Positions 18,147 through 27,393 of a stretch of DNA of 64,000 nt are shown here, one piece after another. The notes beneath the pieces are model-generated. The model saw only the letters and a program-made list of their open reading frames with translations, ran no database searches and was not told where the DNA came from. The position numbers were made by a program, and so were the translations under genes. The stretch's first letter is position 1, and every line of letters begins with the position of its first letter. This DNA is from Methanobacteriaceae archaeon (lineage in GTDB: Archaea; Methanobacteriota; Methanobacteria; Methanobacteriales; Methanobacteriaceae), in contig JAQXTL010000004.1 of the NCBI GenBank assembly GCA_029219465.1, positions 186,001-250,000 on the forward strand. Direction: 5' to 3'.

Positions 18147-20222
18147 ATGAATTATAAGAACTTAAAATTTTTATTATTAATCGGAATTGTATCACTTATA
18201 CTAGGAGCAACCTGTGTAAGTGCCACAGAAATAACAAACAGTAGCGACATTCCAAGTGCTGAACCAATAAAAGTGCCTGGAAGTTTTGATGAATTAAATA
18301 AAGATATTTCCAACCTCAAAACTGGTGATACTTACAAAATAACAAAGATTATGTTTTTAATCAAACCAAAGAACCCTCAGTAAATCCTGCAATAAAAATT
18401 ACCGCAGATAATGTAACCATTGATGGTAATTATCATTCCATAACTCTTAAAGGAAAAACAAAGGAATTTAGGATTTTTGAAGTAAGTGGAAACAATGTTA
18501 CAATAAAAAACTTTTGTTTCATTAATGATCCATCAAACAATAAAAAATACAATGACCACGATAATCCAGATATTGCAAGAATCATTAAAAACAATAAGCA
18601 AAGTCCAATCACATGGACTGGAAATAATGGACATCTTTCAGATTGTACATTCGATTCAACAAAAGCATATATCGGAGGTGCAATAAACTGGAGCGGTTCA
18701 AATGGGACACTAGAATACAATAAGTTCTCAAACGTCCAGGCTTTAGGAGTTGGAGGTTCAATATATTTAAGAAGTGCAAATACAACATTAAACAACTGTT
18801 ATTTTGTTAACTCAACATCAAAATTAAGTAACGAAGAAATATACGTTGACAGAAACCACAAAAATATCTTAATTAAAGATTGCGGGTTTATATCACCAAC
18901 AAATACCCATATTATTAATGGAAATGTTACCAACATCGATATAAATAATATACTCGACGCAGCATTTTCAAAAATGGGCAATAAAACCATTGATTTAGTT
19001 CCAATGATTTATAAAAGTATAACAGTAGGTGGAAAAAACACCCTTGAAAATAATATTTCATACTATGCAACAGTAAATGGCAATGAATTTATATTATGCA
19101 CATCAAAAAAACCTTAAAAATGATGTTACCTACATGAAAGATTATCATTTTAAAAATATAACTAGCTGTGATGATATTTACTCAAAACTATTCAATGACA
19201 AATATTCAAATGACTATCAATTAATAGCAAATGTTTACGTCAACAATACTAGCGATTATGAAACCATTGCCAATACTAACTACGGAAGTAGAATTAAATC
19301 AAATGAAGACATTTTAAAAGCAGATATTGGCAGTTTAAACAAAATAAAATATACAACAGCATTAAATGTTGAGTTTTTAAGACAAATGAAAATAAAATCC
19401 ATAAAAACAATTACAAAAAGTAATATGAATTTTGATATAATCAACATTAGAGGTCATAACTCAACAATAGAAGGTTCATATGATACCAGTAACACTGATA
19501 TATGGGCAAAAATAGACCAAAAAATATTCTTGGCATCAAATCTAAATATTTTAGGATTTAATAATGCTGTTGAAAACAATGGTGGAAATTGTATATTCAA
19601 TAACATAACCTTTAAAGACAATAAAATGAATTACCTCATTAAAAGAGACTGGGGAGCAGCAATTTTAAACACTGGATGTGTTGCATGTAATAACTGTTCA
19701 TTTATAGGAAACTATGCTAAAAATAAAGGAGCAATATTCAGCCAGGGACTATTAATAAACAACAACTGTACATTCGTACATAATGTTGCATACGGACAAG
19801 GAGACGACATCTGTATTGGAGATGGAGGAAAACTCATAATCAATGGTGAAAACATTACTGAAATGAACAGGCCAAGTGCTGTTCGCTTTGCAGAAAGTAT
19901 AAGTAATGCAGGATATGAAGCAATAAAATGGGTATCATTTGGTTCAAGTTTCATTGTAGGATGTATTGTAGGTGCTGTAACAGTAAATCCATTAATTGGA
20001 ACTGTTGCAGGAATGGGTACCGGAGCACTAATTGGAAGTATTGCTTCATCATATGTTATTTCAAAAACATATGATGCAAACTTTAACAGAGCAAGAGTAT
20101 GTGCAATTTTAATTGGAGGATCAACTGCAGCAGGAGCTATTGGAGGAGCAACTGGTGGTATAATTTCACACTTACTCCATTGTACACGTATCGACAGTAA
20201 TGGTTTATGGTATTTACACTAA
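18147..20222 (+). pseudogene. adhesin-like beta-helix surface protein, broken by two A-run frameshifts
   Basis: The gene starts with a signal peptide (MNYKNLKFLLLIGIVSLILGA) after a GAGG ribosome site. The first frame stops at 18383. Restoring one A in the A-run at 18344-18346 continues the protein as TKDYVFNQTKEPSVNP. The repeats then follow, including NVTIDGNYHSITL and NTTLNNCYFVNSTS, typical of pectate-lyase-like adhesin repeats of Methanobrevibacter. Restoring one A in the A7 run at 19105-19111 joins the last frame, read from 19112 to 20222. That part ends in two glycine-rich hydrophobic hairpins (GTVAGMGTGALIGSIASS and AGAIGGATGGIISHLL). A pseudogene or phase-variable state is likely. 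Confidence 0.8.
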
Positions 20223-20265
20223 ATTCATAGTTAAGTCTGTAAAAATTTTTACAGACTTTTAAAAA

Positions 20266-20682
20266 CTATTCTTCTTCAGAAATATCACATGGTTTTACCC
20301 AATCTTCACCGTCGACAAGTGTTTCAATTGCATCAACAATACAGTGAGGATTCCAACCAACTACAGCATCAGATATTTCTTCTAATTCTTTTAAAACATA
20401 TTCCATACCAAAGAAACGAATCAAAAGTAATGGAACATTGTACTGTTTTGATTTAGCTATTAACTCTTTAAATAACTCTTTATTGTCATTGAAAAGACCA
20501 AATAATAATACAACAACATCAACCTTTTCAAACAACTCTTCAGTCAATTCATTTTCTATTGTATTGTATTCATTGTATAAAAAATCTCTTTGACTGTCTA
20601 TTCTTTCTTTATAAAATTCATATTGATTGTCTGGGTCAATCCCACGAGTAATCAAAAGATTATAAACTTTACCTTCACTCAT
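20266..20682 (-). CDS. TIR-like (MTH538/DUF1863-type) domain protein
   Basis: This 138-residue single-domain protein resembles the MTH538-like TIR/flavodoxin-fold family. It has a start YNLLITRGID, a central VVVLLFGLFNDNKELFKELIAKS strand-helix, and NVPLLLIRFFGME. The end SDAVVGWNPHCIVDAIETL matches the family's closing WN..(S/C)IV.AI motif. The usual SxSxxD loop at the N-terminus is replaced by TRGID, so NADase activity is doubtful. It lies 11 bp downstream of thiI on the same strand. A function in the thiolation cluster or in signalling is not established. Confidence 0.6.
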   Translation of the reverse strand: MSEGKVYNLLITRGIDPDNQYEFYKERIDSQRDFLYNEYNTIENELTEELFEKVDVVVLLFGLFNDNKELFKELIAKSKQYNVPLLLIRFFGMEYVLKELEEISDAVVGWNPHCIVDAIETLVDGEDWVKPCDISEEE

Positions 20683-20693
20683 TTAACTCACCA

Positions 20694-21845
20694 TTATAAT
20701 TTTCTAATATTATCAAATGCTTTTTGAATCTCGCTTTCCTGATCCATATCCTTACAAGCTTGTTTTACATCTTCCAACACAGCATGAGTCATAGGATATC
20801 TTGGAACTGCACTACAACCACCGTCATCAAGTTTTGAGATTTCAAACGTACCTATTTTAATTGCAATTTCAGTTATTTCTTCTTTATCTAGACCAATTAA
20901 AGGTGAGAGAATTGGAATATCAACACCATAACGAGTAGCCAAGATATTTGGTAATGTTTGTGATGCAACCTGACCTATACTGCTTCCGTCAACTATTGCA
21001 TCAGCACCTAATTTTTGAGCTAATTTCTCAGCAATTCTATACATTCCAGATTTACATAAAACACAGGTCATTTTTTCAGGAGCTTTTTGTTTTGCAACAG
21101 TTAAATACTCACCATAATCAATGACTCTTCTTTTAATTGCAGAACCGTTTGCATATTCATCGAGTCTGTCAATTAATAGATTGAAGTTTTCTGTAACTTT
21201 AGGTCCTGAAAATGGGTCATTATTACAGTGAAGGGCAATAACTTCACATCCTCTTTTCATCATCAAGTATGCTGCAACAGGAGAATCAATTCCACTTGAA
21301 ATCAAACATACAACTTTTCCCTGTGTTCCTAATGGAAGTCCACCAGGTCCTTTGATTTTTTCATGGAAAATATATGCATCATCATCTCTTACTTCAACAA
21401 ATATTGTTAAATCTGGATTTGATAAATCAACAGGTGCATCTACAACATTTTTAACAACAGATCCACAATATGCTGCAATTTCCTGTGAAGATACATCATG
21501 GGTCCCTACACGGCGACATTTAATAGCAAATTTGGTGTTTATATCCAAAACATTTTCAGATATTAACTGTTCAACATAAGATGTTAATGTTTCATTGAGT
21601 TTATCAAAAGTAAATTGTGTTGAAACAGCAGGAGAATAAGATACAACACCAAATACCATATTTAATTTTTCAATACCTTCATCGAACTGTTTTGGATAAA
21701 TGTATATTCTTCCCTGATTTCTATCAACACTACAATCAAAAGTAGCTTTAATATTTTTTACTAATCTTTTTTCAAATTGTGATCTTACACCAGAACTTTT
21801 TACTCCAATTTCTCCGTATCTTGCAATAATTAAATCATAATTCAT
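20694..21845 (-). CDS. thiI: tRNA 4-thiouridine synthase (archaeal ThiI)
   Basis: ThiI adenylates U8 of tRNA and replaces oxygen with sulfur. The 383-residue protein has an N-terminal ferredoxin-like/THUMP region, including FAIKCRRVGTHDVSS near residue 107. The PP-loop is SSGIDSPVAAY at residue 183. The C261-V-L-C264 motif corresponds to the essential CXXC of the Methanococcus maripaludis enzyme, which lacks the rhodanese domain of bacterial ThiI. A ubiquitin-like carrier gene is 24 bp upstream and a TIR-like gene 11 bp downstream, so the three form an operon. Confidence 0.94.
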   Translation of the reverse strand: MNYDLIIARYGEIGVKSSGVRSQFEKRLVKNIKATFDCSVDRNQGRIYIYPKQFDEGIEKLNMVFGVVSYSPAVSTQFTFDKLNETLTSYVEQLISENVLDINTKFAIKCRRVGTHDVSSQEIAAYCGSVVKNVVDAPVDLSNPDLTIFVEVRDDDAYIFHEKIKGPGGLPLGTQGKVVCLISSGIDSPVAAYLMMKRGCEVIALHCNNDPFSGPKVTENFNLLIDRLDEYANGSAIKRRVIDYGEYLTVAKQKAPEKMTCVLCKSGMYRIAEKLAQKLGADAIVDGSSIGQVASQTLPNILATRYGVDIPILSPLIGLDKEEITEIAIKIGTFEISKLDDGGCSAVPRYPMTHAVLEDVKQACKDMDQESEIQKAFDNIRKL

Positions 21846-21869
21846 TTTTTCACATCCTTAACCTTCTAA

Positions 21870-22070
21870 TCATCCACCATAAATAATCTGAACTAATTGA
21901 ATTTCATCACCATCATTAATTACACTATCCTCTATTGTAAGCTCACCATTTTTCTTTGAAATAATATTTTGAGAGGATAATTTCAATTCATCTAATAAAT
22001 TTTTTATAGTAAAATCTTCTTTTAATTGTCTTATTTCATTAATATCGTTAAATTTTAATTTATATTCCAT
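21870..22070 (-). CDS. ThiS/MoaD-like ubiquitin-fold sulfur carrier
   Basis: This 66-residue protein has the beta-grasp pattern (EYKLKFNDIN, TIKNLLDELKL-like helix, NGELTIEDSVINDGDEIQLV). It ends in Tyr-Gly-Gly, the C-terminal tail thiocarboxylated in ThiS, MoaD and SAMP proteins. Start is ATG 22070, six bases after GTGAT; an upstream in-frame GTG overlaps that site. Its place directly before thiI suggests that it delivers sulfur for tRNA thiolation, but other acceptors are possible. Confidence 0.85.
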   Translation of the reverse strand: MEYKLKFNDINEIRQLKEDFTIKNLLDELKLSSQNIISKKNGELTIEDSVINDGDEIQLVQIIYGG

Positions 22071-22431
22071 AAATATCACTTCTATTTAAGCAGTGAATTT
22101 TGTAACTTTAAAAATCGGCATTAATGTAGAAAAACATGTATTCAATTTTATTTTACATATCCCACAATATCTGCTAAAAAATAGCTATTAAAATTTATTT
22201 TAGAAAGTTTTACGCCATTATAATTTTTATCATGTTATCAAGTTTTCCCTGCATATTATTCGCCCGAGCATGAGAAAAACCTAAATTGTTAAAAATATAA
22301 CAATCGTTATTTATCCATATGGAAAATTAGAATATTCTAATATATAAATATTTAGTAAAAATCATCAGACAAATACTTTCCAAATGCTCTATCTAAAAAA
22401 GCAATATTATATAATTACATATTTATAATCA
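22071..22431. promoter_or_regulatory. 361-bp gene-free stretch with a 16-bp palindrome before DUF763 gene
   Basis: No plausible gene is seen. ATTAGAATATTCTAAT (22326-22341) is a perfect 16-bp palindrome. It directly abuts a TATA-like TATATAAATA (22341-22350) on the plus strand, and TCCATATGGA (22314-22323) is another palindrome just upstream. The layout fits a regulated promoter for the DUF763 gene, whose start is about 80 bp downstream. The left part of the stretch would hold the minus-strand promoter of the thiI operon. Confidence 0.45.
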
Positions 22432-23526
22432 ATGCAAAGAAAAGGAACTGTTAATTTACCTCTCCACGGAGGACATCCGCCAAAATGGCTATTTCAAAGA
22501 ATGGTAGACTTATCAGGTGCACTAGCTTCAGTTATTATTGAAGAATATAGTCCATCTGAGTTTTTAAACAGAATATCCAATCCTTACTGGTTTCAGGCAT
22601 TTTCATGTGTTTTAGGATTTGACTGGCACTCTTCAGGAACAACAACAACCACATTAGGTGCTCTAAAAGCATCACTTAGCCCAGAAGAACATGGAATTTA
22701 TTTAAGTGGAGGGAAAGGCGCAAAATCAAGAAAAACTCCACAGGGAATTGAACATGCTGGAGAAATATTCAATTTAAAAACAAAAACGGTTGAAAAATTA
22801 GTTGATACAAGTAGATTATCTGCTAAAATTGACAACTCATGCATTCAGGATGGATACACATTATACCAGCATAATTTCTTTGTTACAGAAAAAGGAGACT
22901 GGGCAGTAGTTCAACAGGGCTTAAATACAGCAGACAAATATGCAAGACGTTATCACTGGTTAGGTTCAGAAGTTGAAGAACTGTTAAATGAACCACATAG
23001 TGGAATTTCATGTGATAAACCAACACCAGAAACTCTAAATATGTCTTCAAAAGACAGCAAAAATGCTCAAAAAATAAGTGTTGATTTAATAAATGACAAT
23101 CCAAGTCATTTAAGACAATATTTTAAAAGAAAAGACAATCAGATGTTACTTGAAGATTTTACAATGCCAAGACATCACCCCGTACTTGATATGGATATTT
23201 CCGATAGAGAATTTGAGATTTTAACAAGAGCTTATGAAATTCAGCCTGAAAACTATGAAGAATTAATTTTATTACAGGGAATTGGTCCTAAAAAAATAAG
23301 AGCACTAGCTTTAATCTCTGATTTAATTTATGGAGAACCTGCAAGCTGGAAAGACCCAGTAAAATACAGTTTCACCCACGGAGGAAAAGACGGTTTCCCA
23401 TATCCAGTAGACAGAGAAGTTTATGATAATTCAATTCAAACAATAAGAGATGCCATTGATCAGGCAAGAATAAAAAAAGATGAAAAATTAAAAGCCATTA
23501 AAAGATTGGATGATTATATCTCTTAA
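22432..23526 (+). CDS. DUF763 domain protein
   Basis: This 364-residue protein is the DUF763 family, conserved in archaea and some bacteria and without established function. Signature stretches are GTVNLPLHGGHPPKWLF at the N-terminus, FDWHSSGTTTTTLGALK near residue 64, and SGGKGAKSRKTP near 91. A helix-hairpin-helix-like LLQGIGPKKIRALALISDL lies near 282, which suggests nucleic-acid binding. The stop overlaps the convergent trm56 stop by 4 bp. Confidence 0.9.
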   Translation: MQRKGTVNLPLHGGHPPKWLFQRMVDLSGALASVIIEEYSPSEFLNRISNPYWFQAFSCVLGFDWHSSGTTTTTLGALKASLSPEEHGIYLSGGKGAKSRKTPQGIEHAGEIFNLKTKTVEKLVDTSRLSAKIDNSCIQDGYTLYQHNFFVTEKGDWAVVQQGLNTADKYARRYHWLGSEVEELLNEPHSGISCDKPTPETLNMSSKDSKNAQKISVDLINDNPSHLRQYFKRKDNQMLLEDFTMPRHHPVLDMDISDREFEILTRAYEIQPENYEELILLQGIGPKKIRALALISDLIYGEPASWKDPVKYSFTHGGKDGFPYPVDREVYDNSIQTIRDAIDQARIKKDEKLKAIKRLDDYIS

Positions 23527-24062
23527 CGGTTTTCATTGTGAATATTAACATTTTTTCCATGAGCTGTTGGAATAACTTCCAATACAGGATTTTCAAATTC
23601 CAAATCAAACTCTTTACCATCCATTAACAAGTGTTGGAACACTGCAAGAGATGATACTTCAGAGTGAGGTTGAGTTGTAACAGATACATTCCAGTCAGCT
23701 GCTTTATAAACACTTCCCGGAACTTTAGAACCACCAACAACGATTAAAATGTCAGAACCATCTTCTCTTACTTCAGGTGCAACTTCATGAGCCTGTGAAC
23801 CGTACATAGTAAGATGGACTACTTTACCACCATCTGCTTTCCATTTTTTAATTATGCTCATGTATCCTTCAGCATATTCTATTTCAAAGTTTCCTCCGAA
23901 TCTTGATGCAGTATCTCTTACATTTTCCATGAGTTTAGTGTCTTTTTCACCTGCAAGATAGATTTTACTTGCTCCAAATGCACGAGCAGTTAAACAAACA
24001 TGAGTAGTAATACGAGTATCCCTTTTTAATCTGTGGTCTAATCTTAAAACATTAACATTCAT
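23523..24062 (-). CDS. tRNA (cytidine(56)-2'-O)-methyltransferase
   Basis: aTrm56 methylates the 2'-OH of C56 in the T-loop of tRNA, using S-adenosylmethionine. The 179-residue SPOUT-family protein starts VLRLDHRLKRDTRITTHV, as in the family. It also has LTMYGSQAHEV near residue 84 and VVGGSKVPGSVYKAADWNVSV near 111-131, the knot region. Its 5' side holds the candidate structured RNA at 24146-24286. The cobS gene lies beyond on the same strand. Confidence 0.94.
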   Translation of the reverse strand: MNVNVLRLDHRLKRDTRITTHVCLTARAFGASKIYLAGEKDTKLMENVRDTASRFGGNFEIEYAEGYMSIIKKWKADGGKVVHLTMYGSQAHEVAPEVREDGSDILIVVGGSKVPGSVYKAADWNVSVTTQPHSEVSSLAVFQHLLMDGKEFDLEFENPVLEVIPTAHGKNVNIHNENR

Positions 24063-24145
24063 AATTATCAGCTAGTCAAATAAATTGTAAAAATAATATT
24101 TAATATTTTATTTTAAAAATATATAATAATTTGCTTGGTAAATTT

Positions 24146-24286
24146 GATGAAGTTATCACTTAGATGCAATTGCGAGAAACATGTGCTGAAAAGATATTAT
24201 TGGAAACGGAGGTGAACCATATAAGCGATAACTCATCAAAAAGTATTATAGGAATTTAAATTTATAAATTAATCGCTTATTTCACC
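24146..24286. ncRNA. candidate structured RNA or leader with two alternative long stems
   Basis: Arm A (24146-24161, GATGAAGTTATCACTT) pairs with arm B (24223-24237, AAGCGATAACTCATC) through 14 base pairs, one bulge and one mismatch. The mismatch becomes a G-U pair if the minus strand is transcribed. Arm B with its 5' flank (GGTGAA at 24211-24216, ATAAGCGAT at 24221-24229) can pair instead with arm C (ATCGCTTATTTCACC, 24272-24286). That makes 15 pairs with one 4-nt bulge. A TATA-like run at 24112-24130 could drive the plus strand. The minus strand would make it the leader of trm56. Strand and identity are unresolved; it matches no RNA family I recognise. Confidence 0.45.
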
Positions 24287-24297
24287 TAACTATTGAT

Positions 24298-25080
24298 TTA
24301 AACAAAAAATAATGCAATTACCATGAATAATAAAGCAAATAGACGTCCAACTTCATTACTCATTCCGAGAACATCCCCATTTGCATAAACAAAATTACGT
24401 TTTGCAATTTTTGCAATGATACTTCCACCTACAATAGCTCCTAAAACACCAATAATACCAACAAATCCGCACAATAAAAATGCAATAGCTCCAACTAAAA
24501 CAGTTGAAATCAAATACTTGGTAGTATTAGTTTCTTTAATAAAATAGCTTCCAATTCCAGGAGTTAAAGGCTTGGATAAAAGTGCAGTAGTTATTAAAGA
24601 GGTTTTTGCAGCCATTTCACAAACTACAATTCCCAATATTAAATTATAATCTAAAAGATTGTTTAAACCTGCAATTGTAAGGCTTGCTACTAAAAATAAT
24701 GATGCAACACCACCTGCACCAACAGAAGAGTCTTTCATTACACTTATTTTGCGCTCAGCATCCCCATGAACCATGACTCCATCAGACATGTCCATTACAC
24801 CATCCAAATGATTATAACCAGTAATTAGCATTAGGAATGCATAAACAATTACAGCTGTGAAAAATACATTTAGATGTAAAAATTCCAGTGAAACATATCC
24901 GCAAATTGCTGCTAAAATTCCAACGAAAATATGTAAAAACGGCCAGCACCAGGTTAATTTTGTCATATACTCAATTGAAGTATAAACATTAATCGGCAAG
25001 ATTGTTGAAAATGTTAAAAGGCCCAAAAGAGACCTCATTATTGAGAATTCCTCATCTTCAAAATAGCTATCGTCTTCCAT
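24298..25080 (-). CDS. cobS: adenosylcobinamide-GDP ribazoletransferase (cobalamin synthase)
   Basis: CobS is the membrane enzyme joining adenosylcobinamide-GDP and alpha-ribazole to close cobamide synthesis. The 260-residue protein has five or six hydrophobic segments. The family motif is NHLDGVMDMSDGVMVHGD near residue 90-107, with KDSSVGAGGVAS following. FVYANGDVLGMSNEVGR is near the C-terminus. It starts 2 bp after the PgpA/CobZ-like gene, which would remove the phosphate of the product, so the pair forms an operon. Confidence 0.93.
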   Translation of the reverse strand: MEDDSYFEDEEFSIMRSLLGLLTFSTILPINVYTSIEYMTKLTWCWPFLHIFVGILAAICGYVSLEFLHLNVFFTAVIVYAFLMLITGYNHLDGVMDMSDGVMVHGDAERKISVMKDSSVGAGGVASLFLVASLTIAGLNNLLDYNLILGIVVCEMAAKTSLITTALLSKPLTPGIGSYFIKETNTTKYLISTVLVGAIAFLLCGFVGIIGVLGAIVGGSIIAKIAKRNFVYANGDVLGMSNEVGRLFALLFMVIALFFV

Positions 25081-25082
25081 GA

Positions 25083-26159
25083 CTATTCCTCAAATATTTT
25101 TGACATACAACCTGCAATCAAACCTGCGAAAATATCATCAAGCATTGGAGGTAATCCACCAATAATACCAGGTTTTGCTTCATCATATCTTTTAAAGTTA
25201 AAAGTAGCTTTTGTACCTGCAATCTGGTTTGAAATAGCAAGACCCAATACTTCATCTGTGTATAGATAAGCTGGATCATCACTTACATCAATTTCTCTTA
25301 TACGATTGCCTGTTAAGTCCTGTTCTGTTCTCATTGCTGCAACTAAAAGAGCAATAACATTGATATCACATAAAGATTTTAGAATTTGTGCTTCCATTTT
25401 GTCTCTAAGATCTTGAGTAACTTCAACACCGGCTAAAAGTTCCATACCAGCATCAATTAAATCCCCAATGAGAATTCCTTCAGATACAAGATAATCAAGA
25501 ATACCAAAAGTTAAATCAAGACGTTCAAATGCATCTTCAAGACTAATTTGAACTGCATCTTCAATTCTTATTTTTAACTCATCCCAATTGATTTCATCAT
25601 ATTGTGCATTATTAATATCCAAATCCTCATTTTCAGATACATTAACATTTGCCAATACAGCTAAAAAATCATCAGTGTTAAGTATATTTTGTATATGAAC
25701 AGGTAAACACATATTTGCCAAGACTTTTGCTTTAATATTGGTCACTATTTTAAATATTTTAAGCAAATCTTTTGGAGAAATAATTTTGTCAATGTAAATC
25801 ACATGACTTAAATTGATTCTTGCATCAACAAAGCCTTTTGGTGAGTTTGCTACTTTCAAATACTCAGTGAAATCTTCAATGACTACATCATTTGACATGA
25901 ATGTTAAAACACTTAAATCACCGTAAGTATTTTGAAAATAGTCAAGAGAATCTACAGCCTGTGCAATATATGCTCCCTGAGACTGATTAAATGTCTCTGC
26001 TTTTTTTGCAGTAGCCTTAAATTCATTTTTAGCTTTTACAATATTGACATTTTCAATAATGTCAATTCCATCACTTACAGTAAAATCACTGAATGCTAAA
26101 AAGCAATTTGGATTATTAATACAAATCCCATAATCTTTTTTGATGATATTCAATTCCAT
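25083..26159 (-). CDS. PgpA/CobZ-like phosphatase with an extra N-terminal domain
   Basis: The C-terminal third (from about residue 195) is the phosphatidylglycerophosphatase-A/CobZ fold. It has [28 protein letters not shown] and [17 protein letters not shown]. CobZ of Methanosarcina is the alpha-ribazole phosphatase of cobamide synthesis. The cobS gene 2 bp downstream favours that role over lipid synthesis. Residues 1-190 form a separate domain ([39 protein letters not shown]) that I do not recognise. In some archaea CobZ is fused to the amidohydrolase CbiZ. I could not confirm that here. Confidence 0.75.
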   Translation of the reverse strand: MELNIIKKDYGICINNPNCFLAFSDFTVSDGIDIIENVNIVKAKNEFKATAKKAETFNQSQGAYIAQAVDSLDYFQNTYGDLSVLTFMSNDVVIEDFTEYLKVANSPKGFVDARINLSHVIYIDKIISPKDLLKIFKIVTNIKAKVLANMCLPVHIQNILNTDDFLAVLANVNVSENEDLDINNAQYDEINWDELKIRIEDAVQISLEDAFERLDLTFGILDYLVSEGILIGDLIDAGMELLAGVEVTQDLRDKMEAQILKSLCDINVIALLVAAMRTEQDLTGNRIREIDVSDDPAYLYTDEVLGLAISNQIAGTKATFNFKRYDEAKPGIIGGLPPMLDDIFAGLIAGCMSKIFEE

Positions 26160-26223
26160 GTAGATAATATATATTAATTATTTAATTTAAATTTATATAA
26201 TAACATAAAAAGGACTTAGGATT

Positions 26224-27393
26224 ATGACAATTATTATCGACCCACAAGGAAGTGGAATTGCTGGAAATATGTTAATAGGAGCATTTGTGGACCTTGGAGC
26301 AGATGCAAGTAAAATAAAAGAGATCATGGAAGAATCCGCAAAAGAATTCGGAAAAGTGGAAGTGACTTTTGACAAGATAAATAAAAAAGGCATTTCATCA
26401 ACTTACTGTGATGTTAAAATGCTTGAAAACAATCCTCCTATTAACTATCCTGATTTTATTGAAAAAATAAAGCAATTAGATTTAGATAACAATGTCAAAC
26501 AAACATCCATAAACATATTTGAAAGAATAGCCATTGGTGAGAGTGAAGTTCATGGAAAATCATTAGATGAAATCCATTTTCATGAAGTTGGTGCAAGTGA
26601 TGCTGTAGCAGACGTAATTGGAAGTGTTTATGCTTATTATAATTTAAATTATGGCAATGAAAAAATAATTGGTCTTCCAATAGCTGTTGGTGGTGGCAGA
26701 GTTAAAACTGCTCATGGAATTCTTCCTGTTCCTGCCCCTGCAGTTGTTGAAATCCTAAAAGATGCCCAAATGATTGGAGGGCCTGTTGAAAGCGAACTTG
26801 CAACACCAACAGGCGCTGCAATCTATATGGAATTATGTGATGAAATACATGATTTCATTCCTCAAACAAAAGCAAATAAAGTCGGATATGGTGCTGGTAA
26901 AAAAGATTTCGACCATCCAAATGTTTTAAGAATCATTGAAAGTTCAAATGAAACCAAAAGTGATGAAATAGATGTTATTGAAACAAATATGGATCATTTG
27001 ACTGGTGAAGAAATTGGATACTTATTTAACAAGCTTTTGGATAGTGGAGCAAGAGATGTTTCAATTACACCAATAATAATGAAAAAGAACCGTCCTGGAA
27101 GTTTACTTAAAGTAATTTCCAAAAAGAAAAATAGAGATGTAATTATTGACACTATTTTTAAGGAAACAGGAAGTTTGGGAATTAGAATTGCACCAAACAT
27201 TCACAGAGGAATAGCTAAAAGAGAGTTTGTTAAGAAAACATTTAATATTGATGAAAAAGAATATGAAGTAACATTTAAAATAGGTTATGTAAATGGTGAA
27301 ATAATATCCGAGCGTCCAGAATATGATGATTTGGAAAAAATAGCTAAAGATACTGGATTAGCACTTAGAAAAGTAAAGGAGATGATTAGATGA
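26224..27393 (+). CDS. larC: nickel-pincer cofactor biosynthesis protein LarC
   Basis: LarC inserts nickel into the pyridinium dithiocarboxylate cofactor of lactate racemase and related enzymes, using CTP. The 389-residue chain is uninterrupted, unlike Lactobacillus larC with its programmed frameshift. It has IIDPQGSGIAGNMLIGA at the N-terminus. HFHEVGASDAVADVIGS is near 120 and GILPVPAPAVVEIL near 166, followed by PTGAAI. The larB and larE partners are not in the window. It overlaps queC by 4 bp. Confidence 0.9.
   Translation: MTIIIDPQGSGIAGNMLIGAFVDLGADASKIKEIMEESAKEFGKVEVTFDKINKKGISSTYCDVKMLENNPPINYPDFIEKIKQLDLDNNVKQTSINIFERIAIGESEVHGKSLDEIHFHEVGASDAVADVIGSVYAYYNLNYGNEKIIGLPIAVGGGRVKTAHGILPVPAPAVVEILKDAQMIGGPVESELATPTGAAIYMELCDEIHDFIPQTKANKVGYGAGKKDFDHPNVLRIIESSNETKSDEIDVIETNMDHLTGEEIGYLFNKLLDSGARDVSITPIIMKKNRPGSLLKVISKKKNRDVIIDTIFKETGSLGIRIAPNIHRGIAKREFVKKTFNIDEKEYEVTFKIGYVNGEIISERPEYDDLEKIAKDTGLALRKVKEMIR

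Noticed and set aside
24146-24286. SRP RNA, RNase P RNA or C/D box RNA as identity of the structured spacer
   Set aside because: It is too short for SRP or RNase P. A TGATGA and a CTGA are present but the D box is missing, and a long terminal stem is not typical of C/D RNAs.
26224-27393. Programmed frameshift in larC as in Lactobacillus
   Set aside because: The frame is continuous from start to stop with both domains present.
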